64,000 nucleotides of DNA from Jiangella alkaliphila (GTDB taxonomy: Bacteria > Actinomycetota > Actinomycetes > Jiangellales > Jiangellaceae). The notes below the pieces were generated by a model that was not told where the DNA came from, did no database searches, and saw only the letters and a program-made list of their open reading frames with translations. Location: contig NZ_LT629791.1 of the NCBI RefSeq assembly GCF_900105925.1, forward strand, positions 6,542,001-6,606,000. The letters are read 5' to 3'. Below, one piece after another: positions 1 to 7,867 of this stretch. The stretch's first letter is position 1; the number at the start of each line of letters is the position of its first letter. Position numbers and translations under genes: made by a program.

Positions 1-1191
1 GACGCCGCCGGCCAGCACCTGGCCCGCCGTCACGTCGATGAGCCGCGGCACCAGGCTGACCAGGGTCGTCTTGCCCGAACCGGTGCTGCCGACGACCGCG
101 GTCGTGGTGCCGGGCTCGACGGTGAACGACACGTCGCGCAGCACCGGCGACTCAGCGCCCGGGTAGGCGAACCCCGCGCCGCGCAGCTCCAGCGACACCC
201 GGGACGGCAGGGTCGTCACCGGCTCCGCCGGCGGCACCACCGACGAGTCGGTGCCGAGCACCTCGCCGATGCGTTCCGCGCAGACCGTCGCCCGCGGAAT
301 CATGACCAGCATGAACGTCGCCATCATGACCGCCATCAGGATCTGGATGAGGTAGGTCAGGAACGCCGTCAGCGAGCCGATCTGCAGCTGGCCGTCGTCG
401 ATGCGCGACGCGCCGAACCACAGCACGGCAACGCTGGACACGTTGAGGACGAACATCACCCACGGGAACATCAGCGCCATCAGCCGGCCGACGTACAGCG
501 CGGTCTCGGTGAGCGCGGTGTTGGCGACGGCGAACCGGCTGCGCTCCCAGCGCTCGCGGACGAACGCCCGCACCACCCGGATGCCGGTGATCTGCTCGCG
601 CATGACCCGGTTGACGGCGTCGATGCGCACCTGCATGAGCCGGAACCCGGGCACCATGCGGCGCACGATCAGCGCGATGCCGATGACCAGCGCGGGGACG
701 CAGACCAGCAGCAGCCAGGCCAGGTCGACGTCCTCGCGCAGCGCCATGATGAGGCCGCCGGTCGCCGTGATCGGCGCGGTGACCAGCAGCGTGCACGACA
801 TCAGCACCAGCATCTGGACCTGCTGGACGTCGTTGGTGTTGCGGGTGATCAGCGACGGCGCGCCGAACCGGCCCACCTCGCGAGCGGAGAACTCGCCGAC
901 GCGGTGGAAGACGGCGGCCCGCACGTCGCGGCCGAACGCCATCGCCGTCTTCGCGCCGAAGTACACCGCGCCGACCGTGCAGGCGATCTGCAGCAGCGTC
1001 GCCGCCAGCATCCACCCGCCGGTACGCATGATGTAGCCGGTGTCGCCGCGGGCGATGCCGTTGTCGATGATGTCGGCGTTGAGACTGGGCAGGTAGAGCG
1101 AGGCCAGCGTGCCGATGAACTGCAGCACGACGACGGCGGCGAGCCACCGCCGGTACGGGCGCAGGTACGTCCGCAGCAGGGTGATGAGCAT
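1..1191 (-). CDS. ABC exporter with fused membrane and ATP-binding domains, cut at the window edge
   Basis: Reading the complement from the ATG at 1191 gives about 397 residues with no stop before the edge. The protein opens MLITLLRTYLRPYRR and carries roughly six hydrophobic segments in its first 300 residues, as in type I exporters of the multidrug/lipid class. A nucleotide-binding domain then begins, and its Walker A motif GSTGSGKTT lies near residue 367 (about 70-100). The signature motif and Walker B would lie outside the window. The TetR gene starts 65 bp or more upstream on the same strand, so the two probably form a regulator-exporter operon. Such exporters often work as heterodimers, so a second ABC gene may follow to the left, but I cannot see it. 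Substrate unknown. Confidence 0.85.
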   Translation of the reverse strand, partial: MLITLLRTYLRPYRRWLAAVVVLQFIGTLASLYLPSLNADIIDNGIARGDTGYIMRTGGWMLAATLLQIACTVGAVYFGAKTAMAFGRDVRAAVFHRVGEFSAREVGRFGAPSLITRNTNDVQQVQMLVLMSCTLLVTAPITATGGLIMALREDVDLAWLLLVCVPALVIGIALIVRRMVPGFRLMQVRIDAVNRVMREQITGIRVVRAFVRERWERSRFAVANTALTETALYVGRLMALMFPWVMFVLNVSSVAVLWFGASRIDDGQLQIGSLTAFLTYLIQILMAVMMATFMLVMIPRATVCAERIGEVLGTDSSVVPPAEPVTTLPSRVSLELRGAGFAYPGAESPVLRDVSFTVEPGTTTAVVGSTGSGKTTLVSLVPRLIDVTAGQVLAGGV

Positions 1192-1256
1192 GGAACGGCT
1201 CCGAACTGGAGTATCGGAATCTGACGTGGTGCTGACGTGTGCCCGAGCTCGAAGGG

Positions 1257-1871
1257 TCAGGGCGACGGGTCGTTCGTGGTCGCCGGCGCGGCGACGACGC
1301 CGTGCAGCAGCAGGTCGACGACCTCGGCCGGGGTCATGGGCTCGTGGTCGTTGATGAGCGGGTGGAAGCCGGCGAAGGCGAGGATGCGCAGCCGCCGGGC
1401 CACCTCGACCGGCGGGACCCGCAGCCGACGGCGGTCGGGCTCGACCAACGCGGCGATGACGGCCATGATGCCGGCGTGCCGCGGCGGCTCCTGGCGCCCG
1501 TCGTCGCCCGGCGGCCGGCTGAAGCCGATGGCCACCATGAGCTGGAAGACGCTGGTGAGCCGCTCGTGCAGGATCTCCGCCGCGACCAGCAGCCGGTGCT
1601 CCAGCGGCAGGTCGGTGCCGATGGCCCGCAGCCGCCGCTCGGTGTCGCCGGGGTCGATCGCCGCCTCGAGCACCTGCTTGAGCAGCGAGTCCTTGTCGTC
1701 GAAGACCCGGAAGATGGTGCCCTCGGCGATGCCCGCCGCCTCGGCGATCTGCCGGGTGCTGACGTCGAACCCGTGCTGGCGGACCAGCGGCAGGGTGGCG
1801 TCGATGATCGCCGCACGTCGCTGTTCCGGCGACATGGGCGTCGCGCGCACCCGGCGGGTCTCGGTGGCCAT
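1257..1871 (-). CDS. TetR/AcrR family transcriptional regulator
   Basis: A 204-residue protein with an N-terminal helix-turn-helix at about residues 17-65 (RRAAIIDATLPLVRQHG, then STRQIAEAAGIAEGTIF). The recognition helix GIAEGTIFRVF is typical of TetR proteins. The C-terminal ligand-binding half is not diagnostic. The gene lies just upstream of an ABC exporter on the same strand, and a perfect 9-bp inverted repeat sits 16 bp upstream of its ATG. The likely role is autorepression of the regulator-exporter operon, released by a small molecule that the exporter removes. The ligand cannot be read from the sequence. Confidence 0.9.
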   Translation of the reverse strand: MATETRRVRATPMSPEQRRAAIIDATLPLVRQHGFDVSTRQIAEAAGIAEGTIFRVFDDKDSLLKQVLEAAIDPGDTERRLRAIGTDLPLEHRLLVAAEILHERLTSVFQLMVAIGFSRPPGDDGRQEPPRHAGIMAVIAALVEPDRRRLRVPPVEVARRLRILAFAGFHPLINDHEPMTPAEVVDLLLHGVVAAPATTNDPSP

Positions 1872-1886
1872 GGGTCACGATGCTAA

Positions 1887-1906
1887 GTGAGTGAGGGCTC
1901 ACTCAC
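1887..1906. promoter_or_regulatory. Inverted-repeat operator upstream of the TetR gene
   Basis: GTGAGTGAG (1887-1895) and CTCACTCAC (1898-1906) form a perfect 9-bp dyad with a 2-bp centre, 16 bp upstream of the regulator's start codon. Size and symmetry fit a TetR dimer site. Its use in autoregulation is inferred from position. Confidence 0.6.
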
Positions 1907-2038
1907 AACTGGTTTCCCACGCGTTCGCTCTGCGCGGACGGCGATGGTGAGCGTTTGCTGGGGCCGGAGCACCAGCAGGTGCTCACCCATCACCTTTCCC
2001 GGAATGCGCGGCTGTCCGCGCCGGGGCGTCAGCCGTCT

Positions 2039-2106
2039 TTGCAATGAGCACCTATACGCACCGCCCCCGGCCGGTCGGGGGCGGTGCGTATAGGTGCTCA
2101 TTGCAA
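2039..2106. repeat. Palindromic repeat family A, copy 1 (68 bp)
   Basis: TTGCAATGAGCACCTATACG begins the left arm, and its exact complement ends the right arm at 2106. The arms are 31 bp with a 6-bp centre. Two more copies lie at 30081-30138 and 46800-46859, all intergenic. Here the hairpin lies between the TetR gene (minus strand) and the slipin (plus strand), upstream of both, so it is not simply a terminator. The rest of the 1907-2234 gap holds repeat family B (2133-2178) and the slipin ribosome binding site. I see nothing else in it. Confidence 0.9.
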
Positions 2107-2132
2107 GGCGCTTCGAACTAGCCCGCTCCCAG

Positions 2133-2178
2133 TGGTTGAGGGATCCGGGCAGCCCAGGCGACACATTTCCTTCAACCA
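2133..2178. repeat. Repeat family B, copy 1 (46 bp with inverted ends)
   Basis: TGGTTGAGGGA at 2133 and TCCTTCAACCA ending at 2178 form imperfect inverted ends. The reverse complement of 42486-42531 has identical 11-base ends at both sides and matches at about 37 of 46 positions in all. Both copies are intergenic. Confidence 0.65.
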
Positions 2179-2234
2179 TCCCCGCGGAAGTGGGCGTACG
2201 CTCGAAGGAGAAGGTCGCTGACGAGGAGGTCAGC

Positions 2235-3131
2235 ATGGGTGCGCTACTAGCCCTCATCATCGTCGCGCTGATCCTGGGCCTCATCGGGTACGGCGCGAGC
2301 GCCCGCATCGTCCGTCAGTTCGAGCGCGGCGTCGTGTTCCGGTTCGGGAAGGTGCACGGGCCGCCGCGCGAGCCGGGGTTCGTCTGGATCGCCCCGTTCG
2401 TCGACCAGATGCGCAAGGTCAACGTCCAGATCGTCACCCTGCCGATCCCCGCGCAGGACGGCATCACCCGCGACAACGTGACGGTGCGCGTCGACGCCGT
2501 CGTCTACTTCCGGGTGCACGACCCCGTCGAGGCCGTCGTCGAGGTGCAGGACTACGAGTTCGCCGTCTCGCAGGTCGCGCAGACGTCGCTGCGGTCGATC
2601 ATCGGCAAGAGCGAGCTCGACGACCTGCTGTCCAACCGCGAGACGCTGAACCAGGGTCTCGAGCTGATGATCGACAGCCCGGCGGTCGGCTGGGGCATCG
2701 AGATCGACCGCGTCGAGATCAAGGACGTCGCGCTGCCGGAGACGATGAAGCGCTCGATGTCACGACAGGCCGAGGCGGAGCGGGAACGGCGATCCCGCAT
2801 CATCACCGCCGACGGTGAGCTGCAGGCGTCGCACAAGCTCGCCGCGGCCGCGTCCACGATGTCCGAGACCCCGGCCGCGCTGCAGCTCCGGCTGCTGCAG
2901 ACCATCGTCGAGGTCGCCGCGGAGAAGAACTCGACCGTCGTGCTGCCGTTCCCGGTCGAGCTGCTGCGCTTCCTCGAGCACGCTTCGGAGAAGCCGGCAG
3001 CGCCGGCCGCATCGGCCACTCCGCCAGCGCCGCCGCCCACGCCGCCGCCCACGCCGGAGGTGGAGCCGGCCACGTCCGACGTCAACGGCGTGCGCCAGCT
3101 GCCCGCGCCACCGCAACCCCCACGCCCCTGA
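2235..3131 (+). CDS. Slipin (SPFH/stomatin family membrane protein)
   Basis: A 298-residue protein. The ATG at 2235 is chosen because GAGGAGG sits 5-8 bases upstream; an in-frame GTG further up lies inside a palindromic repeat and is unlikely. Residues 1-20 form one hydrophobic membrane anchor (MGALLALIIVALILGLIGYG). The SPFH domain follows at about 25-200 (VRQFERGVVFRFGKVHG, TLPIPAQDGITRDNVTVRVDA). A short charged helix (QAEAERERRSRI) precedes a proline-rich tail from about 255. Slipins organise membrane protein complexes. Many have a neighbouring NfeD-type partner, but none is seen here. Client unknown. Confidence 0.85.
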   Translation: MGALLALIIVALILGLIGYGASARIVRQFERGVVFRFGKVHGPPREPGFVWIAPFVDQMRKVNVQIVTLPIPAQDGITRDNVTVRVDAVVYFRVHDPVEAVVEVQDYEFAVSQVAQTSLRSIIGKSELDDLLSNRETLNQGLELMIDSPAVGWGIEIDRVEIKDVALPETMKRSMSRQAEAERERRSRIITADGELQASHKLAAAASTMSETPAALQLRLLQTIVEVAAEKNSTVVLPFPVELLRFLEHASEKPAAPAASATPPAPPPTPPPTPEVEPATSDVNGVRQLPAPPQPPRP

Positions 3132-3155
3132 TCGGCAGCTGCTAGGGTCTGCGCC

Positions 3156-3197
3156 ATGTACGCGACCGTGCTCGGCACGTGGTGGCCCGCCTCCTAG
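3156..3197 (+). CDS. trpL: Tryptophan operon leader peptide
   Basis: A 13-codon frame reads MYATVLGTWWPAS and stops at TAG (3195-3197). Its two adjacent Trp codons lie over the left side of the first RNA hairpin, as in ribosome-mediated attenuation. It starts 24 bp after the slipin stop and lies 110 bp upstream of the anthranilate synthase start. When charged tRNA-Trp is scarce the ribosome should stall on the WW codons. Trp attenuators of this type are known upstream of actinobacterial trpE genes. Confidence 0.85.
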   Translation: MYATVLGTWWPAS

Positions 3198-3262
3198 GCG
3201 GCTCACCCCCTTCGCGTACTCCACGCAAGCGACCGCCTCACCGAGGCGGTCGTCGTTGTTTC
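3187..3262 (+). promoter_or_regulatory. trp attenuator with mutually exclusive hairpins
   Basis: Three structures compete. A pause hairpin pairs CCGCC (3187-3191) with GGCGG (3197-3201). An antiterminator can pair AGGCGG (3196-3201) with CCGCCT (3233-3238). A terminator pairs GACCGCCTC (3231-3239) with GAGGCGGTC (3243-3251) around a 3-base loop and runs into GTCGTTGTTT. The antiterminator and terminator share the segment 3233-3238, so only one can form. The Trp codons of the leader peptide lie just 5' of the pause hairpin. Confidence 0.8.
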
Positions 3263-3307
3263 CGGCACCGTTCCGCCCCGGCCGAGGCCCGATCGGGAAG
3301 GAACACC

Positions 3308-5179
3308 ATGCTGGACGATCTGCTCGCCGACCCCGCTCCCCCGCCGTTCGCGCTGCTCGCCCGCGCCGGCCGGACCGACGTCGACCTGCTGCTCGGTGAC
3401 GTCGTCGACGTCGACCGGCTGGCGGACATCCCGCTGCCGGACGCGGACAGCGCGGCGACGCTGGCGCTGGTCCCGTACCGGCAGCTGTCCGAGCGCGGCT
3501 TCGAGTGCCACGACGACGGCGCGCCGCTGCGCTGCCTGCGGGTGCGGTCGAGGGTCTCGCTGACCCGCGAGGAGGTCCTGGCGGCGCTGGACGGCGGTGT
3601 GGACGTCGCGCCCGGCGGGTTCGACGTCAGCGACGACGAGTACGCGGACATCGTCGGCCGGGTCATCCGCGACGAGATCGGCCGCGGCGCCGGCGCCAAC
3701 TTCGTCATCCGGCGCGACTACCTGGCCCGGCTGACGGGGTCGGTGCCGCACGCGGCGCTGCGGCTGTTCGGCCGGCTGGTCACCGGCGAGCCGAACGCGT
3801 ACTGGACGTTCGCGGTGCACGCCGGCGACGTGACGATGGTCGGCGCGACCCCGGAGCGGCACGTCAGCGTCGACGACGGCACCGTCGTGATGAACCCGAT
3901 CAGCGGCACCTACCGGGTCCCGGCCGGCGGCGCGACCTCCGGCGACCTGCTGCGGTTCCTCGCCGACCCGAAGGAGACCGAGGAACTGTTCATGGTGGTC
4001 GACGAGGAGCTGAAGATGATGAGCGCCGTGTGCGAGGACGGCGGACGCGTGCTCGGGCCGTACCTCAACGAGATGGCGCACCTCGTCCACACCGAGTACC
4101 TGCTCGAGGGGACCACGCGGCTGGACGTGCGCGACGTGCTGCGCGAGACGATGTTCGCCCCGACGGTCACCGGGTCGCCGCTGGAGAACGCCGCACGGGT
4201 CATCACGCGGTATGAGGTGGGTGGGCGGGGGTACTACGCGGGGGTCGCGGCGCTGATCGAGGGCGCCGGCGACCGGCTGACCGTCGACGCGCCGATCCTC
4301 ATCCGCACCGCCTACCTCGAGCCGGACGGGACCGTGCGGGTGCCCGTCGGCGCGACCCTGGTGCGGCATTCCGTCGCCCGTCACGAGGTCGCCGAGACGC
4401 ACGCGAAGGCGGCCGGCGTGCTGGCGGCGCTCGCAGTGCGAGCGGCGGCACCGTCGCCGTCGTCCTCGCTGCCTCCGTCGTCGTTCGCGGACGACCCGGA
4501 GATCGCCGCCGCGCTCACGTCCCGCAACCGCACGCTGGCGCCGTTCTGGCTGCGGCCGCAGGGGCAGGACGAGCGGCCGGCGCTGACCGGGCGGCCGGTG
4601 CTGATCGTCGACGCCGAGGACCGGTGGACCGCGATGCTGGCGCACCTGCTGCGCCGGCTCGGCATGCGGGCGGACGTGCGCCGCTGGGACGAGGTGGGCC
4701 CGGCCGACGGCGACGCGTACGACCTGCTGCTGGCCGGACCCGGTCCCGGCGACCCGCGCGGCGTCGCCGACCCGCGGATCGCCCGGCTGCACGAGGTCGT
4801 CGGAGCGCGGCTGGCCGCGGAGCGTCCGCTGCTCGCCGTCTGCCTCAGTCACCAGGTGCTGGCCGGGCTGCTCGGGCTGCCGCTCGGGCCGTTGCCGCAG
4901 CCGTACCAGGGCACCCAGCGGCAGGTGCCGTTGTTCGGCCGCGAGACCCGGGTCGGGTTCTACAACACGTACGCGGCGCGGCTGGCGAGCCTGCCCCGCG
5001 GTGTTGAAGCAGCGGCCCACCCGGAGACCGGCGAGGTGTTCGCGCTGCGCGGCGCCGGGTTCGCGTCGGTGCAGTTCCACCTGGAGTCGATCCTGTCCAC
5101 CGAGGGCATCGACCTGCTGGCGGAGCTGGTGACGGGCGTCCTCGCGCCGGCGCCCGCTGAACGGGCGGTCCGCGCCTGA
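3308..5179 (+). CDS. trpEG: Fused anthranilate synthase (TrpE-TrpG type)
   Basis: A 623-residue protein combining chorismate-binding and glutamine amidotransferase domains, so one chain can make anthranilate from chorismate and glutamine. The ATG at 3308 follows GGAAGG. The chorismate domain spans about residues 90-400 (DEELKMMSAVCEDGG, LNEMAHLVHTEYLLEG, TVTGSPLENAARVITRYEVG). The GATase domain spans about 430-610, with oxyanion loop LLAGPGPGDPRG, nucleophile Cys in AVCLSHQ, and His/Glu in QFHLES. PhzE (2-amino-2-desoxyisochorismate synthase) has the same layout, but the Trp leader and attenuator argue for tryptophan synthesis. No other trp gene is nearby. Confidence 0.85.
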   Translation: MLDDLLADPAPPPFALLARAGRTDVDLLLGDVVDVDRLADIPLPDADSAATLALVPYRQLSERGFECHDDGAPLRCLRVRSRVSLTREEVLAALDGGVDVAPGGFDVSDDEYADIVGRVIRDEIGRGAGANFVIRRDYLARLTGSVPHAALRLFGRLVTGEPNAYWTFAVHAGDVTMVGATPERHVSVDDGTVVMNPISGTYRVPAGGATSGDLLRFLADPKETEELFMVVDEELKMMSAVCEDGGRVLGPYLNEMAHLVHTEYLLEGTTRLDVRDVLRETMFAPTVTGSPLENAARVITRYEVGGRGYYAGVAALIEGAGDRLTVDAPILIRTAYLEPDGTVRVPVGATLVRHSVARHEVAETHAKAAGVLAALAVRAAAPSPSSSLPPSSFADDPEIAAALTSRNRTLAPFWLRPQGQDERPALTGRPVLIVDAEDRWTAMLAHLLRRLGMRADVRRWDEVGPADGDAYDLLLAGPGPGDPRGVADPRIARLHEVVGARLAAERPLLAVCLSHQVLAGLLGLPLGPLPQPYQGTQRQVPLFGRETRVGFYNTYAARLASLPRGVEAAAHPETGEVFALRGAGFASVQFHLESILSTEGIDLLAELVTGVLAPAPAERAVRA

Positions 5180-5203
5180 GCCGATCTGGCCTAGGATCCG
5201 GAC

Positions 5204-5722
5204 ATGGATGTCCCTGTCGTGACCGAAGAGCTGGTGCGGCAGTTGCGGGACGGCTATCCGCACGCCGCCCTCGTCTATGCCGGCGGCGGCGAGTTGCTGG
5301 TCCGCCGTCCGTCCGATGGCGTGGTGGCGGGCGAGCGTCTCTACAGCTCGCAGCGGCTGGACAGCTGGCGGCCGGCGGCGGGCGGTGCGGCGCTGTCCGA
5401 CCGCGAGCACGCGGCCCGTCTGACGGCGCAACTGACGCCGGCCATCGAGGAACTGGTCGCCCGCGAGCAGGCCGAGGTGATCCTCGGCCTGCTCGGCGCC
5501 TACAGCGGCCCGGACATCTGGGCCGACGTCATCGAGAAGCTGCCCGACTTCGACCGCCGCATCCCGCCCGAGTACCCGAGCTACGTCCGCTCCGCCTACG
5601 ACCGGCGCCATCACGACGCCACCGCCACCACCGCCGAGTTCGTCGCACTTGGCGAGCGCGTGACGTTCTCGCTCGACCGCCGCGAGAACCGCTGGCTGGC
5701 GACGTTCGCAGAAAGAGCCTGA
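5204..5722 (+). CDS. Protein of unknown function
   Basis: A 172-residue soluble protein that I do not recognise. It has no signal peptide or membrane segment. It is rich in charged residues, with a block LTPAIEELVAREQAEVILGLLG near residue 85 and PPEYPSYVRSAYDRRHHDA near 125. It starts 24 bp after trpEG and may be read from the same transcript. It converges on the VOC gene with only 5 bp between stops. Codon use matches its neighbours. Confidence 0.65.
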   Translation: MDVPVVTEELVRQLRDGYPHAALVYAGGGELLVRRPSDGVVAGERLYSSQRLDSWRPAAGGAALSDREHAARLTAQLTPAIEELVAREQAEVILGLLGAYSGPDIWADVIEKLPDFDRRIPPEYPSYVRSAYDRRHHDATATTAEFVALGERVTFSLDRRENRWLATFAERA

Positions 5723-5727
5723 GCGGC

Positions 5728-6141
5728 TCAGCCCGCGCTGCTCTCCAGTCGCTGCTGCACCTCGTCGGCGCTGAGGTCCTCGGTCTGCTGCGAGACGATC
5801 CACTGGATGCCGAACGGGTCGCGCAACCGGCCCTGGCGCATGCCGTACGGCTGGTCGCCGGTCGGGAAGACGACGGTCGCGCCGGCCCGCTCCAGGGCGG
5901 CCCCGACGGCGTCGGCGTCGGCGACCTCCAGCGTGAACAGCGCGCCGGCGGCCGGGTCGTACTCGTCGGCGTCCTTGATCGACAGCGTGCTGGCGCCGAC
6001 CCGGAACTCCGCGTAGACGACCTTGCCGCCCGGCCCGGCGTGCCGGACGCCGGGCTCGGCGCCGAGCGCGCGGCGGTAGAAGTCGAGCGCGCGCTCCGCG
6101 CCGTCGACGACCAGCTTCGGGGTCACAGTGATCTCGTTCAT
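5728..6141 (-). CDS. VOC/glyoxalase fold protein, PhnB-like
   Basis: A 137-residue single-domain protein, opening MNEITVTPKLVVDGAERALDFYRRALGAE. This is the usual beta-alpha entry of PhnB-like VOC proteins. It ends with GQPYGMRQGRLRDPFG-type residues (about 100-115), the common DPFG/W motif before the last strand. Members are diverse, covering isomerases, resistance proteins and unknowns. The AraC gene lies upstream on the same strand, 47 bp away, so regulation or cotranscription by that protein is possible. Confidence 0.75.
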   Translation of the reverse strand: MNEITVTPKLVVDGAERALDFYRRALGAEPGVRHAGPGGKVVYAEFRVGASTLSIKDADEYDPAAGALFTLEVADADAVGAALERAGATVVFPTGDQPYGMRQGRLRDPFGIQWIVSQQTEDLSADEVQQRLESSAG

Positions 6142-6188
6142 GCCTCCATCGTGGCCCGCCCCCGCCGTCGCGCGCTTGGAGAAAACGG

Positions 6189-7019
6189 TCAGCCCGGCGG
6201 GAGCGGCACGTGGTTGTGCTCGGCCGCCGACCGCGGGACGTAGCGGCCGGGGGTGAGGCCGGTGAGGGCGCGGAAGTCGTTGATGAGGTGGGCCTGGTCG
6301 AAGTAGCCGTGCCGGGCGGCGACCTCGGCCCAGTCGACCCCACCTCCGGGCACGACCCCGGGCACGGTCACGGTCCGGAGCACCCGCTGCAACCGCCGGA
6401 CCCGGCCGAACTGCTTCGGCGACAGCCCGACGGCGGCGCGGAAGCGGCGCTGCAGGGTCGAGGCGGACGCGCCGATCCGGCCGGTCACAGCACCCACGGC
6501 GGCACCGCGGTCCAGGGCGCGGACGGCGTAGGCGACCGCGCCGTCGGGCTCCGGCCCGGCCGCCGCCGCACCCAGGCGGGCGAGCAGCACCCGCTCCAGA
6601 ACGTCCAGCCGCTCCCCCGGCGTCGACGCGGTGAGCACCCGCTCGCGCACGCTCGCGCCGTCAGAGCCCCAGAGGTCGGCCAGTGGCGTGACCGGGTCGG
6701 TGAGCGCGGCCGCCGGGACGTCGCCGAACGCGACGACGCCGCCGGGGCGGAACACGACCCCCGCGGTGGCGGCCTGGTCTGCGGTGTCGACGCCGATCGG
6801 CCGGGCCAGCGGGGCGCAGACGCCAGCGCCGCCGACCCCGCCCGGGCGGCTGAGGTCGTCGCCGTCGTACCAGTTCAGACGGTCGGCGGCGAGGTTGACG
6901 ACGAGCTGGGACGCGCCGGTGGGCAGGGTGCGGTCGCGTCCGGGCGGCAGCGGCTCGTCGAGGTACCACAGGTGCTCGACGAACGGCGCGAGCTCGGCGC
7001 GTGGCCGGCGGACCAGCAT
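6189..7019 (-). CDS. AraC family transcriptional regulator
   Basis: A 276-residue protein. The N-terminal half (FVEHLWYLDEPLPPGRDRTLPTGASQLVVNL) resembles the DUF6597-type sensor domain found in actinobacterial AraC proteins. The C-terminal 100 residues hold the double helix-turn-helix (RIGASASTLQRRFRAAVGLS, then EVAARHGYFDQAHLINDFRALTGLTP). It diverges from the ABC exporter operon at 7097 but is more likely tied to the VOC gene downstream. Ligand unknown. Confidence 0.85.
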   Translation of the reverse strand: MLVRRPRAELAPFVEHLWYLDEPLPPGRDRTLPTGASQLVVNLAADRLNWYDGDDLSRPGGVGGAGVCAPLARPIGVDTADQAATAGVVFRPGGVVAFGDVPAAALTDPVTPLADLWGSDGASVRERVLTASTPGERLDVLERVLLARLGAAAAGPEPDGAVAYAVRALDRGAAVGAVTGRIGASASTLQRRFRAAVGLSPKQFGRVRRLQRVLRTVTVPGVVPGGGVDWAEVAARHGYFDQAHLINDFRALTGLTPGRYVPRSAAEHNHVPLPPG

Positions 7020-7057
7020 GTCTCCGACCGTACCCCGCGGGTCCGGCAGCAGTCGAC

Positions 7058-7096
7058 TTGACCTTGACGCGGGGTCAACCCTCCATCCTTTCTCTC
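7058..7096 (+). promoter_or_regulatory. MerR-type operator and promoter of the drug exporter operon
   Basis: TTGACC (7058-7063) and GGTCAA (7073-7078) form an inverted repeat that overlaps a -35-like TTGACG (7064-7069). This is the usual place for a MerR protein, which twists an overlong spacer. The MerR gene is third in the operon it would control. The exact -10 is not clear to me. Confidence 0.55.
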
Positions 7097-7867
7097 ATGG
7101 AGATCGAACCGATCATTCACGTGCAAGGTCTGGAGAAGTCGTACGGAGAGCTCGACGTGCTGCGCGGCGTGGACTTCGACGTCGCGCGGGGCAGCATCTT
7201 CGCACTGCTCGGCTCGAACGGGGCGGGCAAGACGACGGTCGTGCGGATCCTCGCGACGCTGCTCAAGGCCGACGCAGGGACGGCCGGCGTCAACGGCTTC
7301 GACGTCGCGACGGAACCGGCGAAGGTGCGCGAGTCCTTCAGCCTCACCGGGCAGTTCGCGGCCGTCGACGAGATCCTCACCGGACGGGAGAACCTCGTGC
7401 TCGTCGCCCGGCTGCGGCACCTCGACGACCCGGGCGCGCTGGCGGACGACCTGCTCGACCGCTTCGGACTGACCGAGGCGGCGGCGCGGAAGGTGTCGAC
7501 CTACTCCGGTGGGATGCGCCGCCGGCTGGACATCGCGATGAGCCTCATCGGGGACCCGCCGGTGATCTTCCTGGACGAACCGACCACCGGGCTCGACCCC
7601 GAGGGCCGCCTCGAGGTGTGGCAGACAGTCGAGCAGCTGGCCGGGCGCGGCACGACCGTCCTGCTCACCACGCAGTACCTGGACGAGGCCGAACGCCTGG
7701 CCGACCGGATCGCGATCCTCCACCAGGGCCGCATCATCGCGAACGGCACCCTCGACGAGCTCAAGAAGCTCCTCCCACCCGCCAAGGCCGAGTACGTCGA
7801 GAAGCAGCCGACCCTGGAAGAGATCTTCCTCGCGATCATCGGCACGAACCACGAGGAGCAGGCATGA
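7097..7867 (+). CDS. Drug exporter ABC ATPase (DrrA-like)
   Basis: A 256-residue ATP-binding subunit, starting at the ATG at 7097 just after the MerR-type operator. Walker A is GSNGAGKTT (about residues 42-50), the signature is YSGGMRRRLDIA (about 135-146), and Walker B is VIFLDEPTTGLDP (about 156-168). The C-terminal extension LEEIFLAIIG is typical of the daunorubicin-resistance class. It overlaps the permease gene in ATGA. Substrate unknown. Confidence 0.9.
   Translation: MEIEPIIHVQGLEKSYGELDVLRGVDFDVARGSIFALLGSNGAGKTTVVRILATLLKADAGTAGVNGFDVATEPAKVRESFSLTGQFAAVDEILTGRENLVLVARLRHLDDPGALADDLLDRFGLTEAAARKVSTYSGGMRRRLDIAMSLIGDPPVIFLDEPTTGLDPEGRLEVWQTVEQLAGRGTTVLLTTQYLDEAERLADRIAILHQGRIIANGTLDELKKLLPPAKAEYVEKQPTLEEIFLAIIGTNHEEQA

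Noticed and set aside
2094-2234. A GTG-initiated N-terminal extension of the slipin
   Set aside because: It would start inside the palindromic repeat and read through repeat family B. The ATG at 2235 has a strong ribosome binding site and begins the membrane anchor.
3203-6343. A reading frame of about 1000 codons on the minus strand across trpEG and neighbours
   Set aside because: It is antisense to well supported genes, is Arg/Pro/Ala-rich, and has no recognisable domain. It is an artefact of third-position GC. The VOC gene at 5728 is the real minus-strand gene here.
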